Counted from the stretch's first letter, positions 27,239 to 36,247 are shown. The stretch: 64,000 bases of DNA from Kocuria turfanensis (GCF_001580365.1 NZ_CP014480.1:248001-312000), one strand, 5' to 3'. The notes: generated by a model not told the origin, from the letters alone. Numbers and translations: made by a program.

Positions 27239-28212
27239 CCGAGCTCCTCCAGCGCGACCGCCTGTCCCGTCCGGGCCGACTGCGCGATGGCGCAGGCGAG
27301 CCGGTGGGTGCGCAGCGCCTCGCCGTAGGGCACCCGGGTGGCCTCGCGCTCACCGCGCACGGCCTCGAGGAACTCCCGGTCCACCGCGACCCGCGGGTCC
27401 TCGGCGGGGGCGTGCTTGGTGCGCTCGGCGGGCCAGAAGGCCGTGAGCCCGTCCTCGGCCAGCTCCAGGACCAGGCCGCGGCTGACCGTGTGCAGGGCGG
27501 CGCGGTGCTTGACGGCCAGCGCGGAGGTCGCCGCGAGGGTGGCCACCGCCCCGGAGCGGAACCGGACGGTGGCGGCGGTCGCGTCGTCGACGTCGCCGTC
27601 GTCCGGGCCGGTGCCGTCCGGGGTGCCGCGAACCCCGGCGGCGTAGACCTCCACGGCCTCCCCGAGCAGGAACCGGGCCGTGTCCAGCACGTGCGTCAGC
27701 TGCTCGACGACCTGCCCGCCGGACCGGTCCGTCCGGCCCCACCAGGGCACCGGCGGGCGCTTGTCGAGCCAGTAGCCGTTGGCCAGCAGCGGCGGGGCCT
27801 CCGCGAGCAGCTCACGGGCCAGCACGGCGGTGTCCAGGCAGCGCCAGTGGTAGCCGGTGCCCGTGACGACCCCGGTCTCCTCGACCCGCCGGCCGATCCG
27901 CTCGACGACGTCCAGGCCCAGGCCCACGGGCTTCTCCACGAACAGTGCCTTGCCGCGCTCCAGGGCGGCGAGCTCCGCGGGCCCGTGGGCGAAGGGCGGG
28001 ACGCAGACGTAGACGGCGTCGGCGTCCACCGCGTCGAGGGCCTGGCCGGGGTCGGTGAAGCAGGGGACGTCGAGCTCGGCGGCGAGGGCCTCGGCCGCGG
28101 GCCGGTGCGCGTCGGTCACGCTGACCGCGCGGGCGCCGCCCAGCCCGTGCAGCACCCCGACGTGGCGCCGGGCCACGGAGCCGGCCCCGACGAGGGCGAT
28201 CCTGAGCGTCAT
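27235..28212 (-). CDS. Gfo/Idh/MocA family oxidoreductase
   Basis: NAD(P)-dependent sugar-type oxidoreductase, 325 residues. The N-terminal Rossmann motif is VGAGSVARRH (residues 7-16). The family Lys is in FVEKPVG, and the substrate-domain His in EQLTHVLDTARF. ATG at 28212 overlaps the stop of the upstream glycosyltransferase and its own stop overlaps the next start, so the operon is tightly coupled. Substrates of this superfamily are usually sugars, inositols or their glycosides. With GpgS and GT4 in the same operon, oxidation or epimerisation of a sugar unit is plausible but unproven. Confidence 0.85.
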   Translation of the reverse strand: MTLRIALVGAGSVARRHVGVLHGLGGARAVSVTDAHRPAAEALAAELDVPCFTDPGQALDAVDADAVYVCVPPFAHGPAELAALERGKALFVEKPVGLGLDVVERIGRRVEETGVVTGTGYHWRCLDTAVLARELLAEAPPLLANGYWLDKRPPVPWWGRTDRSGGQVVEQLTHVLDTARFLLGEAVEVYAAGVRGTPDGTGPDDGDVDDATAATVRFRSGAVATLAATSALAVKHRAALHTVSRGLVLELAEDGLTAFWPAERTKHAPAEDPRVAVDREFLEAVRGEREATRVPYGEALRTHRLACAIAQSARTGQAVALEELG

Positions 28213-29348
28213 GCGGGGTTCTCCTCCAGCAGCCGGTGGTACAGGTCCAGGTAGCGCCGGGCCATGCCCGCCGGCGTCCACTGCTCGGCGGCCTCCCGGC
28301 ACGCCTGCGGGTCCAGGGCGTCGAGCTCGTGCAGGTGCCGGACGAGGTCGTCCTCCTCGGCGGCCAGGAAGCCGGTCCGCCCGTGCTCCACGAGCGAGGG
28401 CAGCACCCCGCGCGGCGTCCCGACCACCGGCACGCCCCGGGCCAGCGCCTCGACCACGCCGGTGGCGCCGGGCTCGGCCCAGCGGATGGGGCTCAGCAGG
28501 GCCCGGGCGGAGCGCAGCAGCCGCTCCTTGCGCTCGCCGGCCACACCGCCCACCCAGGTCACCGAGGTGCCGTCGACCAGGGGCCGCACCTCGTCGAGCC
28601 AGTAGCGGACGTCGGGGTGGGCGCCCAGCGCCTCGTCGCCGTCGGCGAGCCGGCGCTCCAGCTCCTCCGGGTCGTCGATGCCGGCCACGGGCCCGGCCAG
28701 GACGAGGGGCACCCCGGCCCGCCGGCAGATCCGCGCCGCCACGTCCTGGGCCTTGTCCGCGGTGATCCGCGCCAGGACCAGGGCGTGCTCGCCGGGCTCC
28801 GCCGCCACCTCGAGCGGCGGCGGCGCCGCCAGCGGGACCACCCCCAGCGTCTGCCGGCGCAGGTTCTCCGGGGCCCGCTCGAGCTGGGAGGCGGAGACCG
28901 CGGCGAAGCGCACGCGCCCGCGGCCGTCGAACGCGGAGTAGAACTCCGGGTGCTTGCGCAGGTCCCAGTGCAGGGTCTGCAGGGTCGGCGGGGCGGCGGT
29001 GCCCATGGCGGCGAGCACGGAGGGGCCCACGACCTCCAGGTGGTCGTGCACCACGTCCCACCGGTCCCGGTCCCGCAGGGCGTCCACCAGGACCTGCATG
29101 TGGGCGTGGGCGATGCCGGAGACCCGGTTGTAGGGCATCGCGATGGACCGGAATGCCGGCTCCGCCAGCGGCCGCAGGTGGTCGTCCGCCTCGAGCGTGC
29201 TGGGGCCCACGGTGGCCAGCGTGACGTGCGCCCCCGCCCGCCGCAGCTCCGGCACCAGGGTGGCGACCACCGTCTCGATCCCGCCGTAGCCGGACGGGGG
29301 CACGGGCAGCCAGGGGCCCGCGTTCACGAGCACCCGCAGCCCGCTCAC
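28209..29348 (-). CDS. Glycosyltransferase family 4 protein
   Basis: A 379-residue GT-B glycosyltransferase. The N-terminal PPSGYGGIETVV loop is the acceptor-side glycine motif, and EPGATGVVEALARGVPVVGTP is the donor-binding E-x7-E region of GT4 enzymes. LARITADKAQDVAARI matches the sugar-phosphate contact segment. GTG at 29348 overlaps the gpgS stop (GTGA), so it is translated with gpgS. It may extend glucosylglycerate or act on a separate acceptor. The sugar donor cannot be read from sequence. Confidence 0.85.
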   Translation of the reverse strand: MSGLRVLVNAGPWLPVPPSGYGGIETVVATLVPELRRAGAHVTLATVGPSTLEADDHLRPLAEPAFRSIAMPYNRVSGIAHAHMQVLVDALRDRDRWDVVHDHLEVVGPSVLAAMGTAAPPTLQTLHWDLRKHPEFYSAFDGRGRVRFAAVSASQLERAPENLRRQTLGVVPLAAPPPLEVAAEPGEHALVLARITADKAQDVAARICRRAGVPLVLAGPVAGIDDPEELERRLADGDEALGAHPDVRYWLDEVRPLVDGTSVTWVGGVAGERKERLLRSARALLSPIRWAEPGATGVVEALARGVPVVGTPRGVLPSLVEHGRTGFLAAEEDDLVRHLHELDALDPQACREAAEQWTPAGMARRYLDLYHRLLEENPA

Positions 29349-30313
29349 GCGACGCGGCCGACGAACTGGGCGCGGTATTCGGGGATGCCCGCCATGGGCG
29401 GGCGCTCGCGGACGCTGACGTCGTGGGTCTCGGCGAGGAACCGCTCGCCCTGGCGCAGGAACTGCGTGAGCTGCCCGCTCTCGCCGGCCACCGGGGCCTC
29501 GCAGCGCAGCCGCGCCTGGACCGTCAGCTGGATCTGGGCGGCCATCCGCGCCAGGGCGGCGTCCGAGGAGTTGCGGTGCGAGCGCACGCCCAGGTCCACC
29601 TGGGCCATGGCGTCCAGGCCCACGGCCTCCAGGACGTCGATGAGCATCGCGATCTCCACCCCGTACCCGGAGACGAAGGGCACCCTCTCCAGCAGCGCCC
29701 GGCGCCCGGCGTACTCCCCGGCCAGCGGTTGGACGAGACCCGACAGCTGCGGCCAGAACAGGTTGAGCAGAGGGCGGGCCACCAGCTCCGTGACCCGCCC
29801 GCCGCCGGCGGGCAGGATGGTGGTGCCGTCGTGCAGCGGACGGTCGTAGCAGCTCTTGACGAACTGCACCCCCGGCTCGGTCAGCAGCGGGCCCAGCAGC
29901 CCCACGACGAAGCGCGTGTCGAACTCCCGCAGGTCCGCGTCGACGAACGCGAGCACGTCCCCGGTGGTCACGGCCAGGGACTTCCACAGCGCCTCGCCCT
30001 TGCCCGGGACGTTGCCGTGGGCGGGCAGGATCTCGTCCTGCCGGTGGACCCGGGCCCCGGCCGCCGCGGCGACCGCCGCCGTGGCGTCCGTCGAGTCCGA
30101 GTCGATGACGACCAGCTCGTCGATCAGCGCCACGTCCTCCACGAGCTCCCGCCGCAGCGCGGTGACGATCCGGCCCACCGTCGCGGCCTCGTCGCGGGCC
30201 GGCAGCACCACGCTGACCCTCGTGCCGGCCTTCCGGCCGCAGAGCTGTTCCGGGGTCCACTGCCGGGCGTGGTAGCTGCGGGTGCTGAACCACTGCTGGA
30301 CGTCCTGTCGCAT
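29345..30313 (-). CDS. gpgS: Glucosyl-3-phosphoglycerate synthase
   Basis: GT81 enzyme transferring glucose from an NDP-glucose to 3-phosphoglycerate, the first step of glucosylglycerate synthesis. The 322-residue length is standard. Key blocks: SVVLPARDEAATVG near residue 35 (nucleotide-sugar site), VIDSDSTDAT, GKGEALWKS, the metal-binding AFVDADLREFD, and FVSGYGVEIAMLIDV. It leads an operon with three enzymes and is divergent from a histidine phosphatase that resembles GpgP. Glucosylglycerate is a compatible solute and, in mycobacteria, a precursor of methylglucose lipopolysaccharide. Confidence 0.92.
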   Translation of the reverse strand: MRQDVQQWFSTRSYHARQWTPEQLCGRKAGTRVSVVLPARDEAATVGRIVTALRRELVEDVALIDELVVIDSDSTDATAAVAAAAGARVHRQDEILPAHGNVPGKGEALWKSLAVTTGDVLAFVDADLREFDTRFVVGLLGPLLTEPGVQFVKSCYDRPLHDGTTILPAGGGRVTELVARPLLNLFWPQLSGLVQPLAGEYAGRRALLERVPFVSGYGVEIAMLIDVLEAVGLDAMAQVDLGVRSHRNSSDAALARMAAQIQLTVQARLRCEAPVAGESGQLTQFLRQGERFLAETHDVSVRERPPMAGIPEYRAQFVGRVA

Positions 30314-30466
30314 GCTGCCCGCTTCCGACGGTGGGGAATACTGGCACCTGACCGACCAGTTGCCGTCGGACGATACCGAGCGCCTCCGCCCGGCGGGAAG
30401 ACTCGCACGAATGTGTCGCAGCCCCGGAAGTGGGGACGAGAGCTGGGCCACTGAGGAGAGGCAGGG

Positions 30467-31177
30467 ATGAGCCAGCAGGGGACCTATCCGGCACCGGCGC
30501 GCCGGCGCCTGGTGCTGTGGCGTCACGGGCGCACCGCGTGGAACGTCGAGAAGCGCGCCCAGGGGCAGGCCGACATCCCGCTCGACCCGGTGGGGCGCCG
30601 GCAGGCCCGGAGCGCGGCTCCGGTGCTCGCGGCGTTCGAGCCCGCGTTCGTGTGGTCGAGCGACCTGCAGCGGGCCCGGCACACCGCCCAGGAGCTCGCT
30701 GCGCTGACGGGCCTCGAGGTCCGCCTCGACGCCCGGCTGCGCGAGTACGACGTGGGCATCCGGCAGGGCACCACGTTCGCCGAGTTCCGCGCGAGCCATC
30801 CGGACGTCTACGAGCGGTTCTTCACCCAGGAGGACTACCGGGTGCCCGGGGCGGAGCTGCCCTCGGAGGTCGACGCGCGGATGGCGGCCGTGCTCGGCGA
30901 CGCCGCGGCCGCGCTCGAGGAGGGCCGCACCGGTGTGCTCGTCGGCCACGGGGCGGCCCTGCGCAGCGGGGTGCTGGCCTTCCTGGGGGCCCCGCCCGAG
31001 CTCCGGGACATGTTCGCCGGGATGGCCAACTGCGCCTGGACCGTGCTGCAGGAGCACCCGCACCGGGGCTGGCAGGTCGCCGACTACAACGCCCGCACCC
31101 TGCCGGGCGAGTCGTCGGCGCTGGCCGACGAGATGCCGGCCCACCACGTGAGCAAGAACGCGGACCCGGCCGGCTGA
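30467..31177 (+). CDS. gpgP: Histidine phosphatase family protein, probable glucosyl-3-phosphoglycerate phosphatase
   Basis: A 236-residue phosphoglycerate-mutase-fold phosphatase. The catalytic RHG motif is in VLWRHGRTAWN near residue 19, with the second His in VLVGHGAALRSG; WSSDLQRARHTA supplies the conserved Arg. Mycobacterial GpgP is of this family, and here the gene is divergent from gpgS across 153 bases, which makes dephosphorylation of glucosyl-3-phosphoglycerate the best inference. Family members also include generic phosphatases, so the symbol is tentative. GAGGAGAGG precedes the ATG. Confidence 0.72.
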   Translation: MSQQGTYPAPARRRLVLWRHGRTAWNVEKRAQGQADIPLDPVGRRQARSAAPVLAAFEPAFVWSSDLQRARHTAQELAALTGLEVRLDARLREYDVGIRQGTTFAEFRASHPDVYERFFTQEDYRVPGAELPSEVDARMAAVLGDAAAALEEGRTGVLVGHGAALRSGVLAFLGAPPELRDMFAGMANCAWTVLQEHPHRGWQVADYNARTLPGESSALADEMPAHHVSKNADPAG

Positions 31178-31206
31178 GCGGGGTGCCGCCGGGGAACGGG
31201 GGCCGG

Positions 31207-31212
31207 TAGGAT
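31207..31212 (+). promoter_or_regulatory. Candidate -10 box TAGGAT of the ABC-F gene
   Basis: TAGGAT lies 59 bases before the GTG at 31272, giving a leader with an AAAGG ribosome site. Confidence 0.4.
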
Positions 31213-31271
31213 GGATGGGTTGCCCGTTCGGGCGCTGACCCCGCCCCGCACCCTGCCGAAAGGTCTCCTCC

Positions 31272-32870
31272 GTGATCACTGTCCAGAACCTCGAACTGCG
31301 TGCCGGTGCCCGGCTGCTCATGGACGAGGTCAACTTCCGCGTGGACAAGGGAGACAAGATCGGGCTCGTCGGCCGCAACGGCGCCGGCAAGACGACGATG
31401 ACGAAGGTCCTCGCGGGGGAGACCCTGCCCGCGGCCGGGAGCGTCACGCGCACGGGGGCGATCGGCTACCTCCCGCAGGACCCGAAGGTCGAGGACATGG
31501 AGCAGCTCGCCCGGGACCGGATCCTCTCCGCCCGCAATCTCGCGGGGGTCGTCGCCCGGCTGCGCGCGGCCGAGCAGGACATGGCCTCCGAGGACGACGC
31601 CGTGCGGGACAAGGCGATGCGCGGCTACGACCGGCTCGAGGCGGAGTTCCTCGCCGGCGGCGGCTACGCGGCCGAGTCCGAGGCCGCGACGATCACCTCC
31701 AACCTCGACCTGCCGGAGCGCATCCTGGGCCAGCCGCTGCGCACCCTCTCCGGCGGTCAGCGCCGCCGCGTGGAGCTGGCGCGGATCCTGTTCTCGGACG
31801 CCGACATCATGCTCCTGGACGAGCCCACCAACCACCTGGACGCCGATTCCGTCGTCTGGCTGCGGGAGTTCCTGAAGAACTTCCAGGGCGGTCTGCTCGT
31901 GATCTCCCACGACGTCGAGCTCATGGAGATGGTGGTCAACAAGGTCCTGTACCTGGACGCCAACCGCTGCGTCATCGACCTGTACAACATGGGCTGGAAG
32001 AACTACCTGCTCCAGCGCGAGCAGGACGCCCACCGCCGCAAGCGCGAGTTCGCCAACGCGGAGAAGAAGGCCACCGCGCTGATGGACCAGGCGAACAAGA
32101 TGCGCGCCAAGGCCAGCAAGGCCGTGGCCGCCCAGCAGATGATCAAGCGCGCCGAGCGGCTCATGCAGGGCCTGGAGGGCGAGCGGCAGGCCGACAAGGT
32201 CGCGAACATCCGTTTCCCCAAGCCCGCCGACTGCGGCAAGACCCCGCTCACCGCCCGGGACCTGTCCAAGTCCTATGGGTCCCTGGAGATCTTCAACGAC
32301 GTCGACCTCGCCATCGACAAGGGCTCCCGCGTGGTCATCCTCGGCTTCAACGGCGCCGGCAAGACCACGCTGCTGCGGATGCTCGCCGGGGAGGCGCAGC
32401 CCGACACCGGCGAGGTGATCCCCGGCCACGGGCTCAAGCTCGGCTACTTCGCCCAGGAGCACGACACCCTGGACCCGCAGCGCACCGTCCTGGAGAACAT
32501 GCGCTCCGCCGCCCCGGACCTCGCCGACACGGAGGTCCGCAACGTCCTGGGCTCGTTCCTCTTCCAGGGCGACGACGTCTCCAAGCCCGCCGGGGTGCTC
32601 TCCGGCGGCGAGAAGACCCGTCTGGCGCTGGCCACGCTCGTGGCGTCCTCGGCCAACGTGCTGCTGCTCGACGAGCCGACGAACAACCTGGACCCGGCCT
32701 CCCGCCGCGAGATCCTCAACGCGCTGCGCACCTACGAGGGCGCGGTCGTGCTCGTCTCCCACGACGAGGGCGCGGTGGAGGCGCTGGACCCCGAGCGCGT
32801 GGTGATCCTGCCCGACGGCACCGAGGACCTGTGGAGCCAGGAGTACCAGGACCTCATCTCCCTGGCCTGA
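31272..32870 (+). CDS. ABC-F family ATPase (translation factor type)
   Basis: A 532-residue soluble protein with two ABC domains and no membrane segment. Walker A motifs are GRNGAGKTT and GFNGAGKTT; signatures are LSGGQRRRVEL and LSGGEKTRLAL; Walker B LLDEPTNHLD and LLDEPTNNLD. Between them lies the charged inter-domain linker (about residues 250-320, with AEKKATALMDQANKMRAKA). ABC-F proteins bind the ribosomal E site and regulate translation or protect against antibiotics; which applies is not decidable here. GTG at 31272 follows GAAAGG. A hairpin follows the stop. Confidence 0.92.
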   Translation: MITVQNLELRAGARLLMDEVNFRVDKGDKIGLVGRNGAGKTTMTKVLAGETLPAAGSVTRTGAIGYLPQDPKVEDMEQLARDRILSARNLAGVVARLRAAEQDMASEDDAVRDKAMRGYDRLEAEFLAGGGYAAESEAATITSNLDLPERILGQPLRTLSGGQRRRVELARILFSDADIMLLDEPTNHLDADSVVWLREFLKNFQGGLLVISHDVELMEMVVNKVLYLDANRCVIDLYNMGWKNYLLQREQDAHRRKREFANAEKKATALMDQANKMRAKASKAVAAQQMIKRAERLMQGLEGERQADKVANIRFPKPADCGKTPLTARDLSKSYGSLEIFNDVDLAIDKGSRVVILGFNGAGKTTLLRMLAGEAQPDTGEVIPGHGLKLGYFAQEHDTLDPQRTVLENMRSAAPDLADTEVRNVLGSFLFQGDDVSKPAGVLSGGEKTRLALATLVASSANVLLLDEPTNNLDPASRREILNALRTYEGAVVLVSHDEGAVEALDPERVVILPDGTEDLWSQEYQDLISLA

Positions 32871-32881
32871 TTCCCCGGCCT

Positions 32882-32906
32882 GATCCCCGGGTGCCCGCGG
32901 GGGATC
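32882..32906 (+). terminator. Hairpin after the ABC-F gene
   Basis: Arms gatcccc (32882-32888) and ggggatc (32900-32906) with an 11-base loop, 12 bases after the stop. Confidence 0.45.
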
Positions 32907-32950
32907 GCTGCGACAGGGGCCGGGGACGACCCGGCAGGGAAGGACGTGAC

Positions 32951-34288
32951 GTGGACACCTCGCTCCGGGACCGGATCCGCGCGGGACTGCGCCAGCACGA
33001 CCTCGAGGAGGTCCGTGACCGGGTGCTGCAGTGGGACGTGTCCGAGCAGGTGGAGCTGCTCGAACGTCTCTCACCGTCCGAGCGCGCCGTGGTCTACCGG
33101 CTGCTGCCGCGCGAGACCGCCTTCCAGGCCTTCGGACGCCTCGACACGCCGCTGCAGGGTGAGCTGCTGACGGCGCTGCGGTCCGAGGAGGTCCACGGAC
33201 TCGTGGCGGAGCTGGACCCGGACGACCGGGTCAAGCTCCTCGACGAGCTGCCGGCGACCGTGGCCCGCACCCTGCTGGTGGACCTCTCCCCGGAGGAGCA
33301 GGACGCGACGGGGCTGGTCATGGGCTACCCCGCCGGCTCGGTGGGGCGCAGGATGAGCCCCGAGTTCGTGGCTCTCGACCGCCGGATGACGGTGGATCAG
33401 GCCCGGGCCGCGGTGCTGGAACGGATCGACGACGCCGAGACCGTCTACGCACTGCCCGTCCTGGACGAGCAGAAGCGGCTGTGCGGGATCGTGGGTCTCC
33501 GGCGCCTCCTCGCCACGGACGGGTCCGCGCTCGTCGGGGAGATCCTGCGCGAGGCGGTGACCGTGGAGGCCCATGCACCGGCGGAGGAGGCCGCTCGCCG
33601 GTGCGCGGACGAGAAGCTCCTCGCCCTGCCGGTGGTCGACGGAACCGACCGGCTGGTCGGCATCCTCACCTTCGACGACGCCCTGGACGTCCTCGAGGAG
33701 GCCGAGTCCGAGGACGTCGCCCGGTCGGGCGGGGCGGAACCGCTGCGGCGGCCGTACCTGTCGACACCGGTGCGCTCCATCGTCCGCTCACGCGTCGTGT
33801 GGCTCCTGGTCCTGGCGGTCGGTGCGACGCTCACCGTGCGGGTGCTCGAGGTGTTCGAGGCCACGCTGGAGCAGATGGTGGTGCTGAGCGTGTTCATCCC
33901 GCTGCTGATCGGCACGGGCGGGAACACGGGCAACCAGGCGGCGACCACGGTCACCCGGGCCGTGGCCCTCGGGGACGTGCGGGTGCGCGACGTCGGGCGC
34001 GTGGCCTTGCGGGAGGTGCGGGTCGGTGCGCTGCTGGGCGCCGCACTGGGCACCGTCGGCCTCCTGGGCGTGGGCCTGCTCTACGGCTGGGCGGTGGGGG
34101 CGGTGATCGGCCTGACGCTGCTGTCGGTGTGCGTGCTCGCCGCGACCGTGGGCGGTGTCATGCCGCTGCTGGCACGGGCCCTCGGGGTCGACCCCGCGGT
34201 GTTCTCCAATCCGTTCATCACCACGTTCGTGGACGCCTCCGGGCTGGTCGTGTACTTCCTCATCGCCACGGCCGTACTGGGGCTCTGA
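32951..34288 (+). CDS. mgtE: Magnesium transporter MgtE
   Basis: Mg2+ channel of 445 residues with the standard architecture. Residues 1-125 form the N-terminal helical MgtE domain, about 130-250 two CBS domains (TVYALPVLDEQKRLCGIVG and ALPVVDGTDRLVGILTF), and 280-445 the five-helix membrane domain. The pore segment LLIGTGGNTGNQAATTVTRA is diagnostic. Gating by Mg2+ at the cytosolic domain is a family property. GTG at 32951 has GGGAAGGA upstream. The 80-base upstream gap is too short for an M-box riboswitch. Confidence 0.95.
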   Translation: MDTSLRDRIRAGLRQHDLEEVRDRVLQWDVSEQVELLERLSPSERAVVYRLLPRETAFQAFGRLDTPLQGELLTALRSEEVHGLVAELDPDDRVKLLDELPATVARTLLVDLSPEEQDATGLVMGYPAGSVGRRMSPEFVALDRRMTVDQARAAVLERIDDAETVYALPVLDEQKRLCGIVGLRRLLATDGSALVGEILREAVTVEAHAPAEEAARRCADEKLLALPVVDGTDRLVGILTFDDALDVLEEAESEDVARSGGAEPLRRPYLSTPVRSIVRSRVVWLLVLAVGATLTVRVLEVFEATLEQMVVLSVFIPLLIGTGGNTGNQAATTVTRAVALGDVRVRDVGRVALREVRVGALLGAALGTVGLLGVGLLYGWAVGAVIGLTLLSVCVLAATVGGVMPLLARALGVDPAVFSNPFITTFVDASGLVVYFLIATAVLGL

Positions 34289-34303
34289 CGGCGCGCACCC
34301 CGG

Positions 34304-35296
34304 TCAGCGGTCCGCACGGCCTGAGCCGGCCGCGTCGCGCTCGAGGGCGTCCAGCAGGGCGTCCTCCTCGTCCTCCCAGGTGGGGCGGGTGCGCCGGCGC
34401 TGCGGCTTCGGGCGCATCAGGGACTTCAGGTGCGGGGGCATGTCGTCGGCCATCTCCATCTGCCGGATGACGAGCTCCTCGTCGCCCTCGCCGATGTAGG
34501 TGCCGTCCTCGTCGTAGAACTGGGAGAGGTGATGTTCCATCTCCGCGGCGTACTGGCGGTCCCACTCGTCGTTGCGGGCCTGCTGCCGGGCGGCGTAGCC
34601 GTAGGCCACGAAGAACAGGGCCGCGAAGGCGTACCACTGCAGGGAGTAGGACAGGTGCGGTCCGGAGTCGATCTCGGGCTCGGGCGGCGGCACCGGGGCC
34701 ACGGCCGGGGCCGGGTCCTCGGCGAAGACCTCCGCGAAGGCGGCCGTGCCGATCGGCAGACCCCACCGTTCCCGGAGCTCCTCGAGGTCGATGGTGGCGA
34801 TCTGGCCCTCGGGGGCGCCGCGGTCCACGGCGGGTTCGCCGGGCTGCAGCCGTGCGGTGACGGTGACCTCGCCGGCGGGCGGGGCGGGGACCTCGTCGGG
34901 CATCCCGTTGGCGGCCGAGCCGGTGGGGATCCAGCCGCGGTCCAGCACGACCACGTCCCCGTCCTGGGTGCGGAACGGGACGAGGACCTCGTAGCCCACC
35001 CGCCCGTCCTGGGGACGGTTGCGCACGAGGACCTGGTCCTCGGTGAGGTACTCCCCGGTCAGGGTCACCGGGTGCCAGGTGAGCCGCTCGTCGAGGGCGG
35101 TGAACTGGGCCGCCGCCTCGTCCCCGGTGAGCGGATCGGCCCGGTAGTTCTGCGTGATCTTGGCGTTCTCCCCGACCAGGTGGTCGTTGCGGTCCATCTG
35201 CCACCCGCCCAGGTACACGGCCACGGCCGCGGCGGCGCAGGCCAGCAGGAACCAGAGGAGCCACTTCCCGCTGAGCAGGAACCGGTAGCCGCTCAC
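34304..35296 (-). CDS. SURF1 family cytochrome oxidase biogenesis protein
   Basis: A 330-residue SURF1-family membrane protein aiding assembly of heme-A-containing cytochrome c oxidase. The two transmembrane helices flank an extracytoplasmic domain: residues about 11-31 (with YLGGWQMDRNDH just after) and about 218-238 (SYSLQWYAFAALFFVAYGYA). Conserved blocks are TLTGEYL and VLDRGWIP. A charged cytoplasmic C-tail of 90 residues follows, longer than in many homologues. GTG at 35296 overlaps the stop of the upstream small Cys protein. Fits functionally with ctaA and ctaB. Confidence 0.9.
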   Translation of the reverse strand: MSGYRFLLSGKWLLWFLLACAAAAVAVYLGGWQMDRNDHLVGENAKITQNYRADPLTGDEAAAQFTALDERLTWHPVTLTGEYLTEDQVLVRNRPQDGRVGYEVLVPFRTQDGDVVVLDRGWIPTGSAANGMPDEVPAPPAGEVTVTARLQPGEPAVDRGAPEGQIATIDLEELRERWGLPIGTAAFAEVFAEDPAPAVAPVPPPEPEIDSGPHLSYSLQWYAFAALFFVAYGYAARQQARNDEWDRQYAAEMEHHLSQFYDEDGTYIGEGDEELVIRQMEMADDMPPHLKSLMRPKPQRRRTRPTWEDEEDALLDALERDAAGSGRADR

Positions 35297-35571
35297 GGCC
35301 TGCCCTCCTCGGCCGGCCCCTCGTGGCCGAGCGGGACGGTGTCCTTCCAGAAGCCGCGCGCGCCCAGGAACTGCTCGAGGTCCGCGCGGTGGTCCGGGCA
35401 CGCCAGCCAGATCTTGCGGCGCTCCGGAGTGTGGATGCGGGGGTTGTTCCAGCGGATCTGCCAGGCGGCGTCCGCGCGGCAGCCCTTGCGGGAGCACTGG
35501 GGGGTGTCGGGTCCGGCCGGGGGAGCCTCGGACCCTCGCGGGGACAGCGATCCGAGCAGGTCGAACTCCAC
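35293..35571 (-). CDS. Small Cys/His protein cotranscribed with SURF1
   Basis: A 92-residue protein with a probable metal-binding set: C26, C31, C58 and H61 (CSRKGC and WLACPDH). The rest of the core reads WQIRWNNPRIHTPERRKIW, a block conserved in small actinobacterial proteins that I recall as hypothetical or misnamed carboxylase. The GTG at 35571 has GAGGAG upstream. Its coupling to SURF1 by a four-base overlap suggests a role near cytochrome oxidase assembly, which is only inference. Confidence 0.7.
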   Translation of the reverse strand: MEFDLLGSLSPRGSEAPPAGPDTPQCSRKGCRADAAWQIRWNNPRIHTPERRKIWLACPDHRADLEQFLGARGFWKDTVPLGHEGPAEEGRP

Positions 35572-35627
35572 GGCGGTCGTGCTCCTCAGGGTCTGCGGTC
35601 GGGGTCCCGGCGCAGCCCGCGCGGGGC

Positions 35628-36149
35628 TCAGGCCGCGCCGCGGCGCCGGGAGGTGTCGTCCTCGACAGTAGCGGAGGAAGCCGGGTCCCCGCTGGGAAAG
35701 GCGGTGCGGCTCGTCCCGGTGCTCCCGGTCCTCGGACCCTCCGTGCGGTCCTGGTCCCCGTCCCCCGCGTGGCCGGTGGTGAACTCGCCCTCGAGCACGA
35801 AGTCGATGGCCAGCGGCGCCGCCGACGGCGCCGGTTCGGGGGCGGCCGCCAGCGCCGGGGCCGCCGGCGGCTCGTAGTAGTGGCTGGTCCGCGTGGAGCG
35901 GTCGTTGCTGTTCGCCAGCAGCACCGCCATCCAGGGCAGGATGGCGACGCCGAGGATCGCGACGCCGCGGACCCAGATGTTGTCCACCGCCACGAACACG
36001 ATCAGGCACAGGATCCGCAGGCCCATCTGGATGCTGTAGACCTTCATCCGGTGGTTCATGTCCTGCGTGTGCGACCCGGCCGTGGCCGTGATGGAGTGGA
36101 CGTCGTCCTGACCGGCGGTCTCGCCGGTCGTCAGATAGCGATTGCTCAT
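35628..36149 (-). CDS. DUF3099 domain membrane protein
   Basis: A 173-residue protein with two adjacent helices (about residues 42-62 and 64-84, with AVDNIWVRGVAILGVAI between) preceded by a hydrophilic N-terminus containing SITATAGSHTQDM. This arrangement matches DUF3099. The C-terminal half is acidic, Ala/Pro/Ser-rich and disordered. GGGAGG lies just upstream of the ATG. It is first in a minus-strand run with the Cys protein and SURF1, and divergent from fabG. Function unknown. Confidence 0.75.
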   Translation of the reverse strand: MSNRYLTTGETAGQDDVHSITATAGSHTQDMNHRMKVYSIQMGLRILCLIVFVAVDNIWVRGVAILGVAILPWMAVLLANSNDRSTRTSHYYEPPAAPALAAAPEPAPSAAPLAIDFVLEGEFTTGHAGDGDQDRTEGPRTGSTGTSRTAFPSGDPASSATVEDDTSRRRGAA

Positions 36150-36241
36150 GGTCCTCCCAACAGACGCTCCATTCTCTCACCGGGGTCCGACATCCGGCAG
36201 GGCTCCCCGGAGGCTACCGGACGGTCGCCCGGGTCGCCCGG

Positions 36242-36247
36242 TAGGAT
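36242..36247 (+). promoter_or_regulatory. Candidate fabG -10 box TAGGAT
   Basis: TAGGAT in the context ccggTAGGATcgga, like that upstream of the ABC-F gene; 79 bases before the fabG ATG. Confidence 0.4.

Noticed and set aside
32871..32950. M-box riboswitch upstream of mgtE
   Set aside because: The gap is only 80 bases and shows just a short terminator-like stem.
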